Assembly: GCA_026707325.1 (NCBI GenBank)
Contig: JAPOXA010000104.1
Coordinates: 1-34,739, forward strand
DNA: 34,739 bases
Source: Acidobacteriota bacterium
Lineage (GTDB): Bacteria; Acidobacteriota; Thermoanaerobaculia; Multivoradales; Multivoraceae
Direction of reading: 5' to 3'
Made by a program: the position numbers and the translations under genes
Part shown: one piece after another, positions 26,501-34,683 of the stretch
How the letters are laid out: each line of letters begins with the position of its first letter
Numbering within the stretch: the stretch's first letter is position 1
The notes under the pieces: model-generated
Told to the model about the DNA's origin: nothing
What the model saw: only the letters and a program-made list of their open reading frames with translations
Database searches by the model: none

Positions 26501-27350
26501 TCAGGATCGCTTCGGCCGTCTCCGGCCGGTCGAAAAGTTCGGCCATCTGCTCGGGGCTCTTGACGTAGAGCTCCTTCGGGTAGTGGAGCCGGTCCTCCTG
26601 CTCCTTCGACTTGCCGGTCGAGACGCAGATCAGCGTGTCGTGGCTGTTCCAGTCCTCGGCCCTGAGGAAGTGGGCGTCGTTGTCGCAGACGATCGGCAGG
26701 TCGAGGTCGGCGGCGAGACGCAGGATCTGTTCGTTGACCTCCTCCTGCTCGGGCGTCTCGTGGCTCTGCAGTTCGAGGTAGAAGCAGGGCTCTCCGTTCT
26801 CGTCCGCCGGAAAGGTCTCCCGGTGCCACTCGGCCTCTCGCTTCGCCCGCTCGTAGTGGTCTTCGCCGCCGGTCTTGACGTTGCGCAGGTGGTAGGCGAG
26901 CGAGGAACCGAGGTGGCCGTTGATCGCGACCAGGCCCTCGCTCCACCGCTCGAGCGTCCCCTTGTCCATGCGGGGTTTGTAGTAGAAGCCCTCGATGTAG
27001 CTGTCGGAGGAGAGCCGGACCAGGTTGCGCCATCCCGTCTCGTTGCGTGCCAGCAGCACCAGGTGGAAGCCTCCGTCGGCGACGCCCTGGGTCTCCTTGA
27101 ACCGGCGGTCGGAAGTCTCCGTCCTGATGTCGGGCGCCACGTACGCCTCGATCCCCAGGATGGGCTTGACGCCCTTCTTCCGGCAGGCCTCGTAGAAGGC
27201 GACGGTGCCGAACAGGTTGCCGTGGTCGGTCAACGCCACCGCATCCATGCCGAATCCGGCGATGCGGTCGACCAGGGGCTCCATCCGGTTGCCGCCGTCG
27301 AGCAGCGAGTACTCGGAGTGGAGGTGAAGGTGGACGAAGTCCGGCGCCAT
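23556..27350 (-). CDS. dnaE: DNA polymerase III alpha subunit
   Basis: 1264 aa from ATG 27350 (MAPDFVHLHLHSEYSLLDGG), the replicative polymerase. The PHP domain occupies residues ~1-200 with HLHLHSEYS and ALTDHGNLFG. The catalytic aspartates are D464 and D466 in PDIDIDLCQDGR and D617 in KMDFLGLTTL. GSGVGTMVGY, GVHAAGLVI, YQEQVMQI, and GYGFNKSHSVGY belong to the palm, thumb and fingers. Helix-hairpin-helix residues (AVKGVGEKAVRAI), an OB-fold (~1000-1100) and a C-terminal tail follow. Length and motifs fit the DnaE1 type. Frame upstream of 27350 overlaps comEC antisense and is not coding. PIG-L follows 11 bp downstream. Confidence 0.97.
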   Translation of the reverse strand: MAPDFVHLHLHSEYSLLDGGNRMEPLVDRIAGFGMDAVALTDHGNLFGTVAFYEACRKKGVKPILGIEAYVAPDIRTETSDRRFKETQGVADGGFHLVLLARNETGWRNLVRLSSDSYIEGFYYKPRMDKGTLERWSEGLVAINGHLGSSLAYHLRNVKTGGEDHYERAKREAEWHRETFPADENGEPCFYLELQSHETPEQEEVNEQILRLAADLDLPIVCDNDAHFLRAEDWNSHDTLICVSTGKSKEQEDRLHYPKELYVKSPEQMAELFDRPETAEAILNTRSIADRCNVELDFSANHAPLVRVERVEAPPLPAGTAEPSPGTGARFDRFCAGYRVEPLAVQPGEEELAALHADCDRALRELSEAGLAWRYGDRVEEAHRRRLDHELSVLAGKRISAYFLIVWDFVNEARKRGIPATARGSGVGTMVGYTLGLSHACPVRYGLLFERFTDPDRSEYPDIDIDLCQDGRAEILEYVREKYGYVAQIITFGTMKARAAIRDVGRVHELPLAQVDRISKLIGSELGVTIEQALGREKELKELYDSDEQVREVIDTAQELEGITRHSGVHAAGLVIATQPLENLVPLATSRTQGSKDVLVTQWDGPTVEKMGLLKMDFLGLTTLSIIERCRQLVRETLPPEAIAEAVPTCPEGRHPLDLDHIDLADPTVLEVFASADTAGTFQFESEGMRNLLLQMKPDRLEDLVAANALFRPGPMALIPTYCDRKHGREETPRVHEIVDRHTADTHGVMVYQEQVMQIVHELGDVPLREAYTLIKAISKKSRKTINAARQRFVDGARDKGLAKQHATRLFGLIEEFAGYGFNKSHSVGYTLLAYQTAYLKTWFPVQYMAAVLTYAADSTDKLVHYVDECARVKLPGGRRGIEVGAPDIDRSGVRFHVVFEPGEEQASGNGHIRFGLSAVKGVGEKAVRAILEAREEGGRFNSLWDFCRRVPLQTVNRSTIEALIKSGAFDGIHGKDQRAAMVDALGAAVKAGQRAAADRESGQASLLFAGGTEDSAEPDDDVRQELPAVPPWSAGELLAHEKEALGFFASSHPLDDHRELLERFGNVNVEQLKTLPADTEVVLGALLGSLRTTRTRKGRNPGQKMAMIQLEDKSARVEGVLFADAYAEYEEQLERGAVLFFTGRVDRRREEPNLVVGKVVPVEEAPAKLARRLRIHLDLRGEAGAPDDELEQLRDLLDRRRSRGRNGGVEVEFELELRDRTILADANGSRAPVDDAVAAEIDDLLGARGHCRYVGAPAPPSRS

Positions 27351-27450
27351 CGGGTACGGAGAGTCTACGCCTCGGTCGGAACCTCGAACCGGTCCGCGCC
27401 GGGCGGAGACAGCGCCTAGCTTCTCACCGGCGGCAGGCCGACGCAAGCGG
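27351..27450. promoter_or_regulatory. Divergent promoter region between dnaE and comEC
   Basis: 100 bp between divergent starts. On the minus strand TAGACT (27367-27362) could be the dnaE -10, which would leave only a very short leader before the ATG at 27350; no good -35 or SD is visible. No promoter for comEC is clear. Confidence 0.3.
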
Positions 27451-29745
27451 GTGTGGAACTGGCCGGCGGGCGGCTTGGCGGCGTCCCCTTGCGTCCTAGT
27501 CAGTGTGGCCGCGGCCTGGACCTCCGTCGACTGGAGCACGGCGCTGACCCGGGCGCCCCTGCTGCCCCTGGCCGCGTTGCTGGCGGTGGCGATTCTCGCC
27601 GACGGCAGGGAGCGCTCGGCACTCCCCGGATTCGATCCGGAACGTCCGGTCGCGGTAGACGTGGCGGTGCCCGCCCTCGGCGCCGCAGCCTGGCAGCGTA
27701 CCGACGAAGGGTGGACGGCACGGGTGGACGTCCACGCGGTGGAGCAGGCGGGGCGGCCGGTTGCCGGCCCGGACCGCGCCTGGCTCCGGTTGCGCGGCGA
27801 GGGATCGCCGCCGCCCGAGCGACGGCTTCGCGTGCGCGGGTACTTCAGCCGGAGGTCCGCGTACCGCAACCTGAATCTGTCCCGGCCGGGCGATTGGGGC
27901 CTGAACGTGAAGAGCCTGGGGCTGATCAGTCCCACGGGAGGACCACCGTGGTGGGGCTTTCGGGTCGCCGCCGAACTGCGACAGCGCCTCCTGCGCCCAC
28001 TCGACGAGGCACCGGGTGCCGGCGCCCTGCTGGCCCGGGCGCTCGTGTTCGGCGACGCGCGGCGGGTGCCGCCCGAGTGGCGGACGGGGCTCCGGCGGGC
28101 CGGCCTGTCTCACCTGCTTGCCGTCTCGGGTCTTCACGTCGGACTGCTCCTGAGCGGCTTCTGGTGGATCTCCGGGGCACTCCCGAGCCGGGTCGGGGCG
28201 GTCGGCGCGGTTGCGGTGCTGCTCTTCTATGGATGCCTCGTCGGTCCACGACCATCGCTGCTCCGCGCGTCGGTGATGGCGCTGCTGCTCATCCTGTCGC
28301 TGTCCGTCGAGCGGCCGCCGCAGGCGCTCAACTCCCTCTCCGCCGCGCTCCTCCTCATCCTGGCGTTCGATCCGCTGGCCGCGTTCGATCTGGGCTTCCA
28401 GCTCAGCTTCCTGGCTACCGCCGGCATCCTGGTGCTGGCGCCCCGGCTGTTGAGGTGGTGGCGGCGGCCTGCCGGCACCGGACAGGTGCGGCCGACGATG
28501 GTCGGCCCGAAGGCCCTGATGCTCGGTCTGGCGTCCACGATCGCCGCTCAACTCGCCACCCTGCCCGTTACCGCGGTCGAGATCGGCCTGCTGACGCCGC
28601 TCTCGCCGTTGCTCAACTTGGTCTTCGTACCGCTCGCCGCCGTCACGCTCGGCGTCTCGCTGGCCTGGGTCGGTCTGGCGTACGTGGCCTCGGTTCCCGT
28701 GCTGGGGGAGATCGCGGAACCCGGTGCTCGCTCTCTGCAGGCGCTTCTCGATCTGCTCAGCCTGCCCTTCGCTTCGCTCGCACACCTGCCGGCGGGCTCC
28801 TGGCTGGCCCTGCCCATGAGCGTCGACCCGGTCGCCGCGCTGGCGCTGGCGATCTGGCTCGGCGTCCTGGTGTCCGGGTTCCGGCGCGCCGTCTGGGGGT
28901 TGGCGCTGGTTCTGGTTTGCACGCCGGCGCTGCCGGGCGACGAACCGAGCCTGGCGATGCTTGACGTGGGGCAGGGGGAGGCCATCCTGTTGCGGAGCGG
29001 CGAGCGAGGTCCGGTGATCCTGGTGGACGGCGGCGGCTACCGGCGGGGGAACTTCGCCGAGGCGGCGCTGCTTCAGGCTCTGGCGGCGGAAGGGGTTCGG
29101 CGGATCGACCTGGCGATCCTCTCGCACGGCGATTCGGATCACTGCCGGGGACTGCTCGAGTTGACGTACTACCTGAGGATCGAGCGACTCTGGGCCGCTC
29201 CGGTGGAACTGCGCGACGGATGCGGGCGCGCCCTTGCCGAACGTCTGGGCGCGCGGGTGCGGGGAGTCGAACACGGTCACGCCGGCCGGGTCCGGGCCTG
29301 GGAACTGGAGGTCCTCCATCCCGGGTCGGGACGCATGGAAGGCGGCAACGCGGCGTCCCTGGTCGTGCGCGGCTGCGTCGATCGCTCGTGTGTGCTGCTC
29401 ACCGGGGACATCGACGTCAGGGGCGAGCGGGAACTGGTGGCCAGGGCGCGCCGCAACGGGACCACGCTCCGCAGCGCGGTGCTGAAGGTGGCGCATCACG
29501 GTAGCCGGACCTCGACCGGCCCTGAGCTGCTGGCGTCGGTCAGCCCGAAGCTGGCTCTGGTGTCGGCCGGCCGACGCAACCCGTACGGCCATCCCTCGCC
29601 GGAGGTCGTGTCACGGATGGAGGACCGGGGAGTCCGCATCCTGCGCACCGACCTCCACGGCCGGATCGAGGTTCGCTTCCGCCGCGACGGTTCCGGCGGC
29701 CGGCGCCCGGTCCTGCGGGTAGCGGCCTGGCCCCGCCGCCGCTAG
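27451..29745 (+). CDS. comEC: ComEC/Rec2 family DNA-uptake channel
   Basis: 764 aa from GTG 27451. ComEC forms the inner-membrane channel for single-stranded DNA during natural transformation. The N-terminal ~180 residues contain membrane helices and a DUF4131-like soluble part (VRGYFSRRSAYRNLN). The Competence domain with many transmembrane helices spans ~200-490 (GLSHLLAVSGLHVGLL, LLRASVMALLLIL, FDPLAAFDLGFQLSFLAT). The C-terminal metallo-beta-lactamase-like domain has MLDVGQGEAILL, HGDSDH (H559, D561, D563, H564) and VAHHGS (H682, H683), so the putative nuclease site looks intact. It begins a plus-strand run with miaA 9 bp downstream. Whether the cell is competent cannot be judged. Confidence 0.93.
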   Translation: MWNWPAGGLAASPCVLVSVAAAWTSVDWSTALTRAPLLPLAALLAVAILADGRERSALPGFDPERPVAVDVAVPALGAAAWQRTDEGWTARVDVHAVEQAGRPVAGPDRAWLRLRGEGSPPPERRLRVRGYFSRRSAYRNLNLSRPGDWGLNVKSLGLISPTGGPPWWGFRVAAELRQRLLRPLDEAPGAGALLARALVFGDARRVPPEWRTGLRRAGLSHLLAVSGLHVGLLLSGFWWISGALPSRVGAVGAVAVLLFYGCLVGPRPSLLRASVMALLLILSLSVERPPQALNSLSAALLLILAFDPLAAFDLGFQLSFLATAGILVLAPRLLRWWRRPAGTGQVRPTMVGPKALMLGLASTIAAQLATLPVTAVEIGLLTPLSPLLNLVFVPLAAVTLGVSLAWVGLAYVASVPVLGEIAEPGARSLQALLDLLSLPFASLAHLPAGSWLALPMSVDPVAALALAIWLGVLVSGFRRAVWGLALVLVCTPALPGDEPSLAMLDVGQGEAILLRSGERGPVILVDGGGYRRGNFAEAALLQALAAEGVRRIDLAILSHGDSDHCRGLLELTYYLRIERLWAAPVELRDGCGRALAERLGARVRGVEHGHAGRVRAWELEVLHPGSGRMEGGNAASLVVRGCVDRSCVLLTGDIDVRGERELVARARRNGTTLRSAVLKVAHHGSRTSTGPELLASVSPKLALVSAGRRNPYGHPSPEVVSRMEDRGVRILRTDLHGRIEVRFRRDGSGGRRPVLRVAAWPRRR

Positions 29746-29754
29746 CCTGCATCC

Positions 29755-30762
29755 ATGTCCTCGCTTCCCTGGCAGGTGGTCACCGTCCTCGGTCCGACCG
29801 CCACCGGGAAGAGCGCGTTCGCGATGGCGTTGGCCGCCGACCTTGCCGAACGGGGGCTCAACGTCGAGTTGATCAACGCCGACGCTCTGCAGGCCTATCG
29901 GGGAATCACGATCGGCACGGCGAAGCCCGGACCGAGAGAGCGGACTCGGGTTCGGCACCACCTGATCGACGTCATTGAGCCGCACCAGGCGTTCTCGGCC
30001 GGCGAGTTCGCGCGCCGTGCGGCCGCGGCGGTCGCGGAGATCGAAGCCCGCGGCGCGCTGCCTGTCCTCGTGGGTGGTAGCGGGTTCTACCTGCGCGCCC
30101 TGTTCGAAGGACTCGCGCCGGTTCCGCCGGTTGGCGCCGCGGTGCGCGAGGCGCTTTGCACTGACCTTCGCTCCCATGGCCTCGGCAGGCTCGTCCAGGA
30201 GCTGCGGAGAGCGGATCCGGAGAGCGCCGAGACGCTCGCTCCTGGTGACACGCAGCGCGTCCTGCGGGCGCTCGAGGTGGTGCGAGCGACCGGGCGGCCG
30301 CTGTCCGAGTGGCAGCGGATGGCGCCGGAGGGCCGGCTCGAGCGAAGGCTGCTCAAGGTTGGATTGACCGTGCCGAGAACCGTTCTGTACGATGCCGTGG
30401 AGAAGCGGGCCAGACGCATGTTGGAGCGCGGCTGGCTGGCCGAAGTCGAGCGCCTGCGGGACGGTTATCTCCCGGAACATGCTCGCGGGCCTGGCGGTTG
30501 CTCCTTCGGGGAGTTGCCGGCGTTCCAGGCCATCGGCTACCGGCAGCTTGCCGATCACCTGGATGGGAACTTGACGCTGGAGCAGGCCTTGGAGGAAACG
30601 GTCCGGGCGACGCGCCGCTACGCCAAGCGGCAGGAGACGTGGTTCCGGAAGGAGCCGCACGTGCGCTGGATCGACGGGTCGAAGACCGGCGAAACGGAGT
30701 GCATGCGGAAGCGCATCGTAGACGCGCTGGTCGGCGGCGTCCCGTTCGAGGTGGCGCCGTGA
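29755..30762 (+). CDS. miaA: tRNA dimethylallyltransferase
   Basis: 335 aa from ATG 29755. MiaA adds a dimethylallyl group to N6 of A37 in tRNAs that read codons starting with U, from dimethylallyl diphosphate. It has the P-loop GPTATGKS (13-20), INADALQAYRG (usually DSxQVY; here Ala replaces Ser), GTAKP, HHLIDVIEP, LVGGSGFYLRAL, the helical insert ending in GGCSFGELPAFQAIGYRQ and the C-terminal RRYAKRQETWFRKEP. Length is typical. It lies between comEC and a lipoprotein-like gene, with a GTGA overlap to the latter. Confidence 0.97.
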   Translation: MSSLPWQVVTVLGPTATGKSAFAMALAADLAERGLNVELINADALQAYRGITIGTAKPGPRERTRVRHHLIDVIEPHQAFSAGEFARRAAAAVAEIEARGALPVLVGGSGFYLRALFEGLAPVPPVGAAVREALCTDLRSHGLGRLVQELRRADPESAETLAPGDTQRVLRALEVVRATGRPLSEWQRMAPEGRLERRLLKVGLTVPRTVLYDAVEKRARRMLERGWLAEVERLRDGYLPEHARGPGGCSFGELPAFQAIGYRQLADHLDGNLTLEQALEETVRATRRYAKRQETWFRKEPHVRWIDGSKTGETECMRKRIVDALVGGVPFEVAP

Positions 30763-32093
30763 GCGTCGCGCGCCGGTTGGCCGCCGCGCTGGTCACGGCC
30801 CTCGGGGGCCTCGCCTGCATGACGACGGCCATCGTCGAGCCGCCGCCGCGGGTCACTGAGCTCGACATCGGTATCCGCTCCTTCCTCCGCGAACCGCTTC
30901 TCGGCTACGAGGGGAACATCCCGGAGCAGAGCCGCCACGAGCTGGCAGGGGCATCGGAGGCGCTCGCGCGCGGTGAGGTGGCGATCGCTCGCAGTAGCGC
31001 CGCGACGCTACTCGACATCGACCCGACGCTGCTGCCGGCCGCGGTGCTGCTGGCCCAGGCCCACCTCGCCGCCGGTGACGTCGAGCAGGCGGTCGATCTC
31101 CTGGCGAAGCCGCTGGCGGCTCGCCCCGGTTACACGGCGGGTCAGCTCGTCTATGCGCGGGCGGCGGAGCGGGCCGGGGACGCGGTCGCCGCCTATGGGG
31201 CCTACCGGGGCATCGGGGCCCTCGACGGCGTCGCGGCCGAGCGCGCCGCGGCCCTCGAGGACGAGGCCATCCGGGAACTGAGTCGTGGGATCGCTGCGGC
31301 GATCGACGCCGGCGGGCTTTCGGATGCCGCCGCCGCCCTCGAAGTCCTGCGGGCGTGGGCGCCGGGCGAAAGGGCGGCGGTGGACCTGGGACGGCGCCTG
31401 GCGCGAGCCCGGGGAGACACCGGGGCCGAGTTGGCGGCGATCCGCGAACTCGTTGGGGCCGGCAACGCCTCCCTGGAAGTGCACCACCGCCAGGCGGCGC
31501 TGGAGCTCCAGGCGGGCGATGCTCGCCGGGGGCTCGAGTTGTACGAACAACTCGCCCAACGGCATCCCGGGAACAGCGAGATCGCGGCGGGCCTGACCGC
31601 GGCTCGTTTCACCTGGCGAACCAGGCTGCTGCCGGAGAGCGTGCGCGAGCTGTTCGAGGCCTCCAGCCTCCTGCGCGGCGACTTCGCGGCGCTCACCGCC
31701 TGGCTCGTGCCCGGAGTCAGGACCGGCCCAGGCGGAACCACGGTGATCGTCAGCGACATCCTTGAGCATCCGCATCGTCGCGAGATCGCTTGGCTACTGA
31801 ACCTGGGGCTGATGGAGCCGGCGGACGCGGCGGTTCGCCGTTTCGCGCCGGACAACTACATGCGGCGCGGTCCGGCACTGGCAACGCTGCTCCGCATGCC
31901 GGGTCGGATCGGCGGCGGCGCGGCCTGCGTCGGCGAGGCCGGCGGGCCGGCAGCGGAGGACGTGGACGCAGTCTGCGAGGCGGCACTGCGCTGTCGACTC
32001 ATCTCGGAGCCGGCGGAGTGCCGCCCGGAACGGGCGATCTCCGGCCCGGAGGCGGTGGAGGCGTTGCGCCGGACGCTGCATCTGATTCAGTAA
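30759..32093 (+). CDS. Alpha-helical repeat (TPR-like) envelope protein, probable lipoprotein
   Basis: 444 aa from GTG 30759, overlapping the miaA stop (GTGA); the frame extends further upstream only as a shadow of miaA. The N-terminus VARRLAAALVTALGGLACMTT looks like a lipoprotein signal with the Cys near residue 22, though the lipobox (GLAC) is imperfect. Residues ~55-290 are Ala/Leu-rich helices with TPR-like periodicity (AAVLLAQAHLAAGDVEQAVD, LELYEQLAQRHPGNSEIAAG). The C-terminal ~120 residues are more distinct, with several Cys (AACVG, AVCEAALRC, AECRPE). I do not recognise a specific function; a scaffold role in the envelope is the cautious reading. Confidence 0.75.
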   Translation: MSVARRLAAALVTALGGLACMTTAIVEPPPRVTELDIGIRSFLREPLLGYEGNIPEQSRHELAGASEALARGEVAIARSSAATLLDIDPTLLPAAVLLAQAHLAAGDVEQAVDLLAKPLAARPGYTAGQLVYARAAERAGDAVAAYGAYRGIGALDGVAAERAAALEDEAIRELSRGIAAAIDAGGLSDAAAALEVLRAWAPGERAAVDLGRRLARARGDTGAELAAIRELVGAGNASLEVHHRQAALELQAGDARRGLELYEQLAQRHPGNSEIAAGLTAARFTWRTRLLPESVRELFEASSLLRGDFAALTAWLVPGVRTGPGGTTVIVSDILEHPHRREIAWLLNLGLMEPADAAVRRFAPDNYMRRGPALATLLRMPGRIGGGAACVGEAGGPAAEDVDAVCEAALRCRLISEPAECRPERAISGPEAVEALRRTLHLIQ

Positions 32094-32104
32094 CGTCCCT
32101 TCTC

Positions 32105-32728
32105 ATGACCGCACCCCCTTCTTCCGCCGCTACCGCTCTCGACCGGGAGCGCGCCATCGTTCTGGTCATCGATCTCCAGGGTCGTCTGGTCGATCTGATG
32201 GACCGGTCCCGGATGCTCCTCGACGGCACTGCGAGACTGCTGCGGCTGGCGCAGTTGTTCGATTTGCCCGTGATCGTCACCGAGCAGTATCCGCAGGGTC
32301 TGGGTTCGACCCGCGAGGAGGTCGAGGCCGCGATTCAGGACACCGATCCTGACGGTAGTCGCACCTGGCGGGTCGAGAAGGACTCGTTCGGCTGCTGCGG
32401 CGTGCCGGCGTTCGAGGAGGCCCTGGATGCCGCCAGACCGGGACTGGCTGCATCCGATCGTCAGGTCGTCGTGGCGGGGATCGAGGCGCACATCTGCGTG
32501 GTGCAGACCGTCCTCGACCTGATGGCGCGCGGGACCGACGTCCATGTCTGCTGGGACTGCGTCAGCTCGCGCGGCGAAGAGTACCGTCGTCATGCGCTCG
32601 AGCGGATGGGCAATGCCGGGGCCCAGATCACGAACCACGAGTCCGTCGCCTTCGAACTCGCGAGAGACAAGAACCACCCTCAGTTCAAGGGCGTGAACAG
32701 GCTGCTCCGCGAGGGACAGATCGCGTGA
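32105..32728 (+). CDS. Isochorismatase-like cysteine hydrolase
   Basis: 207 aa from ATG 32105, 11 bp after the previous gene. The catalytic triad of the isochorismatase/nicotinamidase superfamily is present: D23 (LVIDLQGR), K92 (VEKDSFGCC) and C131 (GIEAHICVVQT). TEQYPQGLG and NHESVAFEL match the hydrolase group often called 'isochorismatase family, YcaC-like'. It hydrolyses a small amide or ester of unknown identity. It is cytoplasmic, with no signal. Its stop overlaps the next start as GTGA. Confidence 0.9.
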   Translation: MTAPPSSAATALDRERAIVLVIDLQGRLVDLMDRSRMLLDGTARLLRLAQLFDLPVIVTEQYPQGLGSTREEVEAAIQDTDPDGSRTWRVEKDSFGCCGVPAFEEALDAARPGLAASDRQVVVAGIEAHICVVQTVLDLMARGTDVHVCWDCVSSRGEEYRRHALERMGNAGAQITNHESVAFELARDKNHPQFKGVNRLLREGQIA

Positions 32729-33411
32729 AGCTCGCCGGCTCGTGCCTCGCCCGGGCCGTCCTGCCTGCCTTGCTGTGCCTGCCGGCGGCCGCGCAGCCAC
32801 ACGCCGGGACGAGCGCCGCCGAGGCGGCTGTCCGCGCGACCTTCGAGGCGTACCGCCATGCGCTGATGGCGGGCGACGGCGAGGTGGCGGCTTCGCTCGT
32901 CGACGGTGAGACCGGGCAGTACTACCGGGAGCTCAAGCGGCTGGTGCTCGAAGGCAGCGAGGAGGAGGTCCGGCAGCGCCCGTTCGTCGACCGTTTCCTG
33001 GTCGTCGCCTTCCGCCATCAGTTCTCTGGCGACGAACTGGCGGCGATGGAGCTCGCGGACGTGATCGTGCGCGCCATGGAGATCGGCTGGATCAACTCGG
33101 CGGCGATCGAACAGCTCGCGGTCGGCGACGTGCGGATCGACGGGGGCGAGGCCGTGGCCGCGGCGCGAACCCGGGCGTCGCTCGAGGATCCCTCGCTCGC
33201 GGGCGGGATGGACGAATTGGAGTACCGCTTCGTGAACGAGGACGGGCAGTGGAAGTTCCGCTTCAGTGCCCTCGTTTCGTCGATCGACGGCGTCATGCGG
33301 AGCCTCGCGGCGCAGCTTGGCGCGGACGAAGACGATCTCATCTTCACGCTGGTCGAGTCCCTGACCGGTGTCGAGGTGCTGCCCGAGGTCTGGGAATCGC
33401 GCGATCGCTGA
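32725..33411 (+). CDS. Small secreted protein of unknown function
   Basis: 228 aa from GTG 32725, overlapping the upstream stop. It has a signal peptide (MKLAGSCLARAVLPALLCLPAAAQ), so the mature protein is periplasmic. The mature start AAEAAVRATFEAYRHALMAGDGEVAASLVDG resembles the first helices of NTF2/SnoaL-like proteins, and the late YRFVNEDGQWKFRFSAL fits a closing beta-strand of that fold. I assign only an NTF2-like possibility. No catalytic residues are evident. It ends the plus-strand run that starts at comEC. Confidence 0.78.
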   Translation: MKLAGSCLARAVLPALLCLPAAAQPHAGTSAAEAAVRATFEAYRHALMAGDGEVAASLVDGETGQYYRELKRLVLEGSEEEVRQRPFVDRFLVVAFRHQFSGDELAAMELADVIVRAMEIGWINSAAIEQLAVGDVRIDGGEAVAAARTRASLEDPSLAGGMDELEYRFVNEDGQWKFRFSALVSSIDGVMRSLAAQLGADEDDLIFTLVESLTGVEVLPEVWESRDR

Positions 33412-33765
33412 CGGCTTGACATGCCCGGGATGATCATCTCTTGGCGGCCTAGCCGGTTTTCGATCCGCCCATTGCTCGTTCACCGATTCAGGGCCACTCG
33501 CTCGCGCAGCAACCGCTCCTGGCCTTGACGGACTCGTTCGCCGAACGCTCGCTGCTGACGCCCCTGGAGCTTCAGTGTCAGGCTGTGTGAGAAGGCTCCG
33601 GGGGCGAACCGCGAGGATGGGAGAGGGTGCGGCACTGCAGCTTGGCCCGGCAGAAGGCGGGTCGATAGATTCGGGAAGGCAGCTCGGATCCGGGCCCCGG
33701 CCAGCCAGACCGGAAAGGGAGTTGGCTGGCCGCGGCCCGATGGCACGTTGGTTGTGTGGGCGGCT
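33412..33765. other. Gene-poor stretch between backbone and right-end accessory genes
   Basis: I see no convincing gene here. Short frames lack ribosome binding sites and plausible composition. The only structure is the long inverted repeat at 33692-33738. A minus-strand frame ending at 33480 finishes in a charged helix-like segment (FGERVRQGQERLLRERV), but the rest of it is Pro/Ser/Arg-rich shadow sequence. The stretch may be degraded DNA at the edge of an insertion. Confidence 0.45.
33692..33738 (-). terminator. Long hairpin downstream of the small Cys-rich gene
   Basis: 33698-33707 (CGGCCAGCCA) pairs perfectly with 33723-33732 (TGGCTGGCCG). After one C-C mismatch, GGGCC (33692-33696) pairs with GGCCC (33734-33738). 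The loop is 15 nt. It begins 27 bp after the stop of the minus-strand gene ending at 33766. There is no U-tract, so termination is inferred from position and stem strength. Confidence 0.5.
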
Positions 33766-33981
33766 TTAGGAGTGGGGCTCCGGTCCTTCCCTCGGGCCAG
33801 CACAGACGGCGAACTCATGGGCGCAGACAAGGGGCGGGCGCACGTCCTTGAAGACGCAGCTGCGCAGCTTTTCCGCGCACGTCTGCGGGGTCGGAAGCGA
33901 TCCAACCCCGCAGACGGGGACACCGAACGGCGACGCGCTTGACAGGATGAGCGCGACCGCGACCACAGCGTTGCGGGGCAC
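33766..33981 (-). CDS. Small Cys-rich secreted peptide (hypothetical)
   Basis: 71 aa from GTG 33981, which follows the upstream gene's TAG with no gap, so translation could be coupled. The N-terminus (MPRNAVVAVALILSSASPFG) has a basic-hydrophobic pattern of a signal peptide. The short mature part contains five Cys (VCGVG, TCAEK, SCVFK, VCAHE, VCAGP), suggesting disulphides in a secreted peptide. No SD is visible and there is no known family. The case rests on the signal-like N-terminus, position and the neighbouring Cys-rich gene; it could be a chance frame. Confidence 0.4.
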   Translation of the reverse strand: MPRNAVVAVALILSSASPFGVPVCGVGSLPTPQTCAEKLRSCVFKDVRPPLVCAHEFAVCAGPREGPEPHS

Positions 33982-34608
33982 CTAGTTGGCGGGGTTTGAC
34001 GGCTCGAACGGGCCGTCGTCGTCAGGGGGCGGTGCGGTAGAGCAACCGGCGCAGACGTAGGCCTTGAACGTCGATTCCTTCTCGCGGGCGATGTCAAGGC
34101 ATTGGGGGTGACTTGATCCGCGGCTCGCGTTGCACTCGTTCAGGGCTTCGATCATTCCGTCAATCGCCATGCCCAATCCCAGACACTCCGGCCAAAACCC
34201 GGGGGGTCGGCACATGTTGGGATCGTGTGCCAAAGGTGCGTCGGGCGTATCGTCACAGGCTTCCTGATAGACCTCGCACAGTTCGATTCCCACTTCGTAG
34301 ACACACTTCCCCTCGTCGTTGCGCTCCATTCCGGGCGGGCAGGCTTCCTCCTCAACTGGGTTTCCCCAGCCGTCGGGAACTCCAAACGCGGACGTGGCTG
34401 ACTGGGGCTCATTGTCTGGATAGCGCAGCGCCTCGCGGTGTTCAATGACGCCGGCCAACAAGGAAGGCAAGAACCGAGGGTTCGTCTTCCGCACGAGGTC
34501 GGCGAAGGCAAACTCGAAGTCCGTCGGGGTTTCCACGCCGTCTAGGGCGTGCCGGACGGCCGCACGAACCTTGCGGCGCTGTGCCTCGTCGCGGTACCCG
34601 CGCTCCAT
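33982..34608 (-). CDS. Cys-rich hypothetical protein at contig end, possibly 5'-incomplete
   Basis: 208 aa from ATG 34608, but the frame stays open to 34719 inside the terminal repeat and reads STTFGNTSFALRRALIDRV before the ATG, so the true start may lie outside. The N-terminal half is helical and charged (RKVRAAVRHALDGVETPTDF, FADLVRKTNPRFLPSLLAGV). The C-terminal half has about ten Cys (ACPPGMERNDEGKC, LCEVYQEAC, MCRPPGFWPEC, QCLDIA, YVCAGC) and ends in an acidic, Pro-rich tail. No signal peptide is present in the visible part. I do not recognise the family. Its codon use and position match the less GC-rich accessory character of the left-end gene. Confidence 0.6.
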   Translation of the reverse strand: MERGYRDEAQRRKVRAAVRHALDGVETPTDFEFAFADLVRKTNPRFLPSLLAGVIEHREALRYPDNEPQSATSAFGVPDGWGNPVEEEACPPGMERNDEGKCVYEVGIELCEVYQEACDDTPDAPLAHDPNMCRPPGFWPECLGLGMAIDGMIEALNECNASRGSSHPQCLDIAREKESTFKAYVCAGCSTAPPPDDDGPFEPSNPAN

Positions 34609-34683
34609 CGCGGTTAGGAGTTGGTCGTCGTCGGCTGCGTAGGCGCTCTCGACCCGGTCAATCAGGGCCCGACGAAGCGCGAA

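Noticed and set aside
23280..27419. A 1379-residue plus-strand frame opposite dnaE
   Set aside because: It is the antisense shadow of dnaE, with no ribosome binding site and no recognisable domain, as is common in high-GC DNA.
33440..33480. tRNA-like GGTTTTCGATCC segment
   Set aside because: The flanking bases do not form the T-arm stem and no acceptor or anticodon arm fits.
33480..34097. A 205-residue minus-strand frame with a charged C-terminal helix slightly like the start of an XRE-type helix-turn-helix
   Set aside because: Most of it is Pro/Ser/Arg-rich and it overlaps the better supported Cys-rich gene in another frame; the resemblance is too short.
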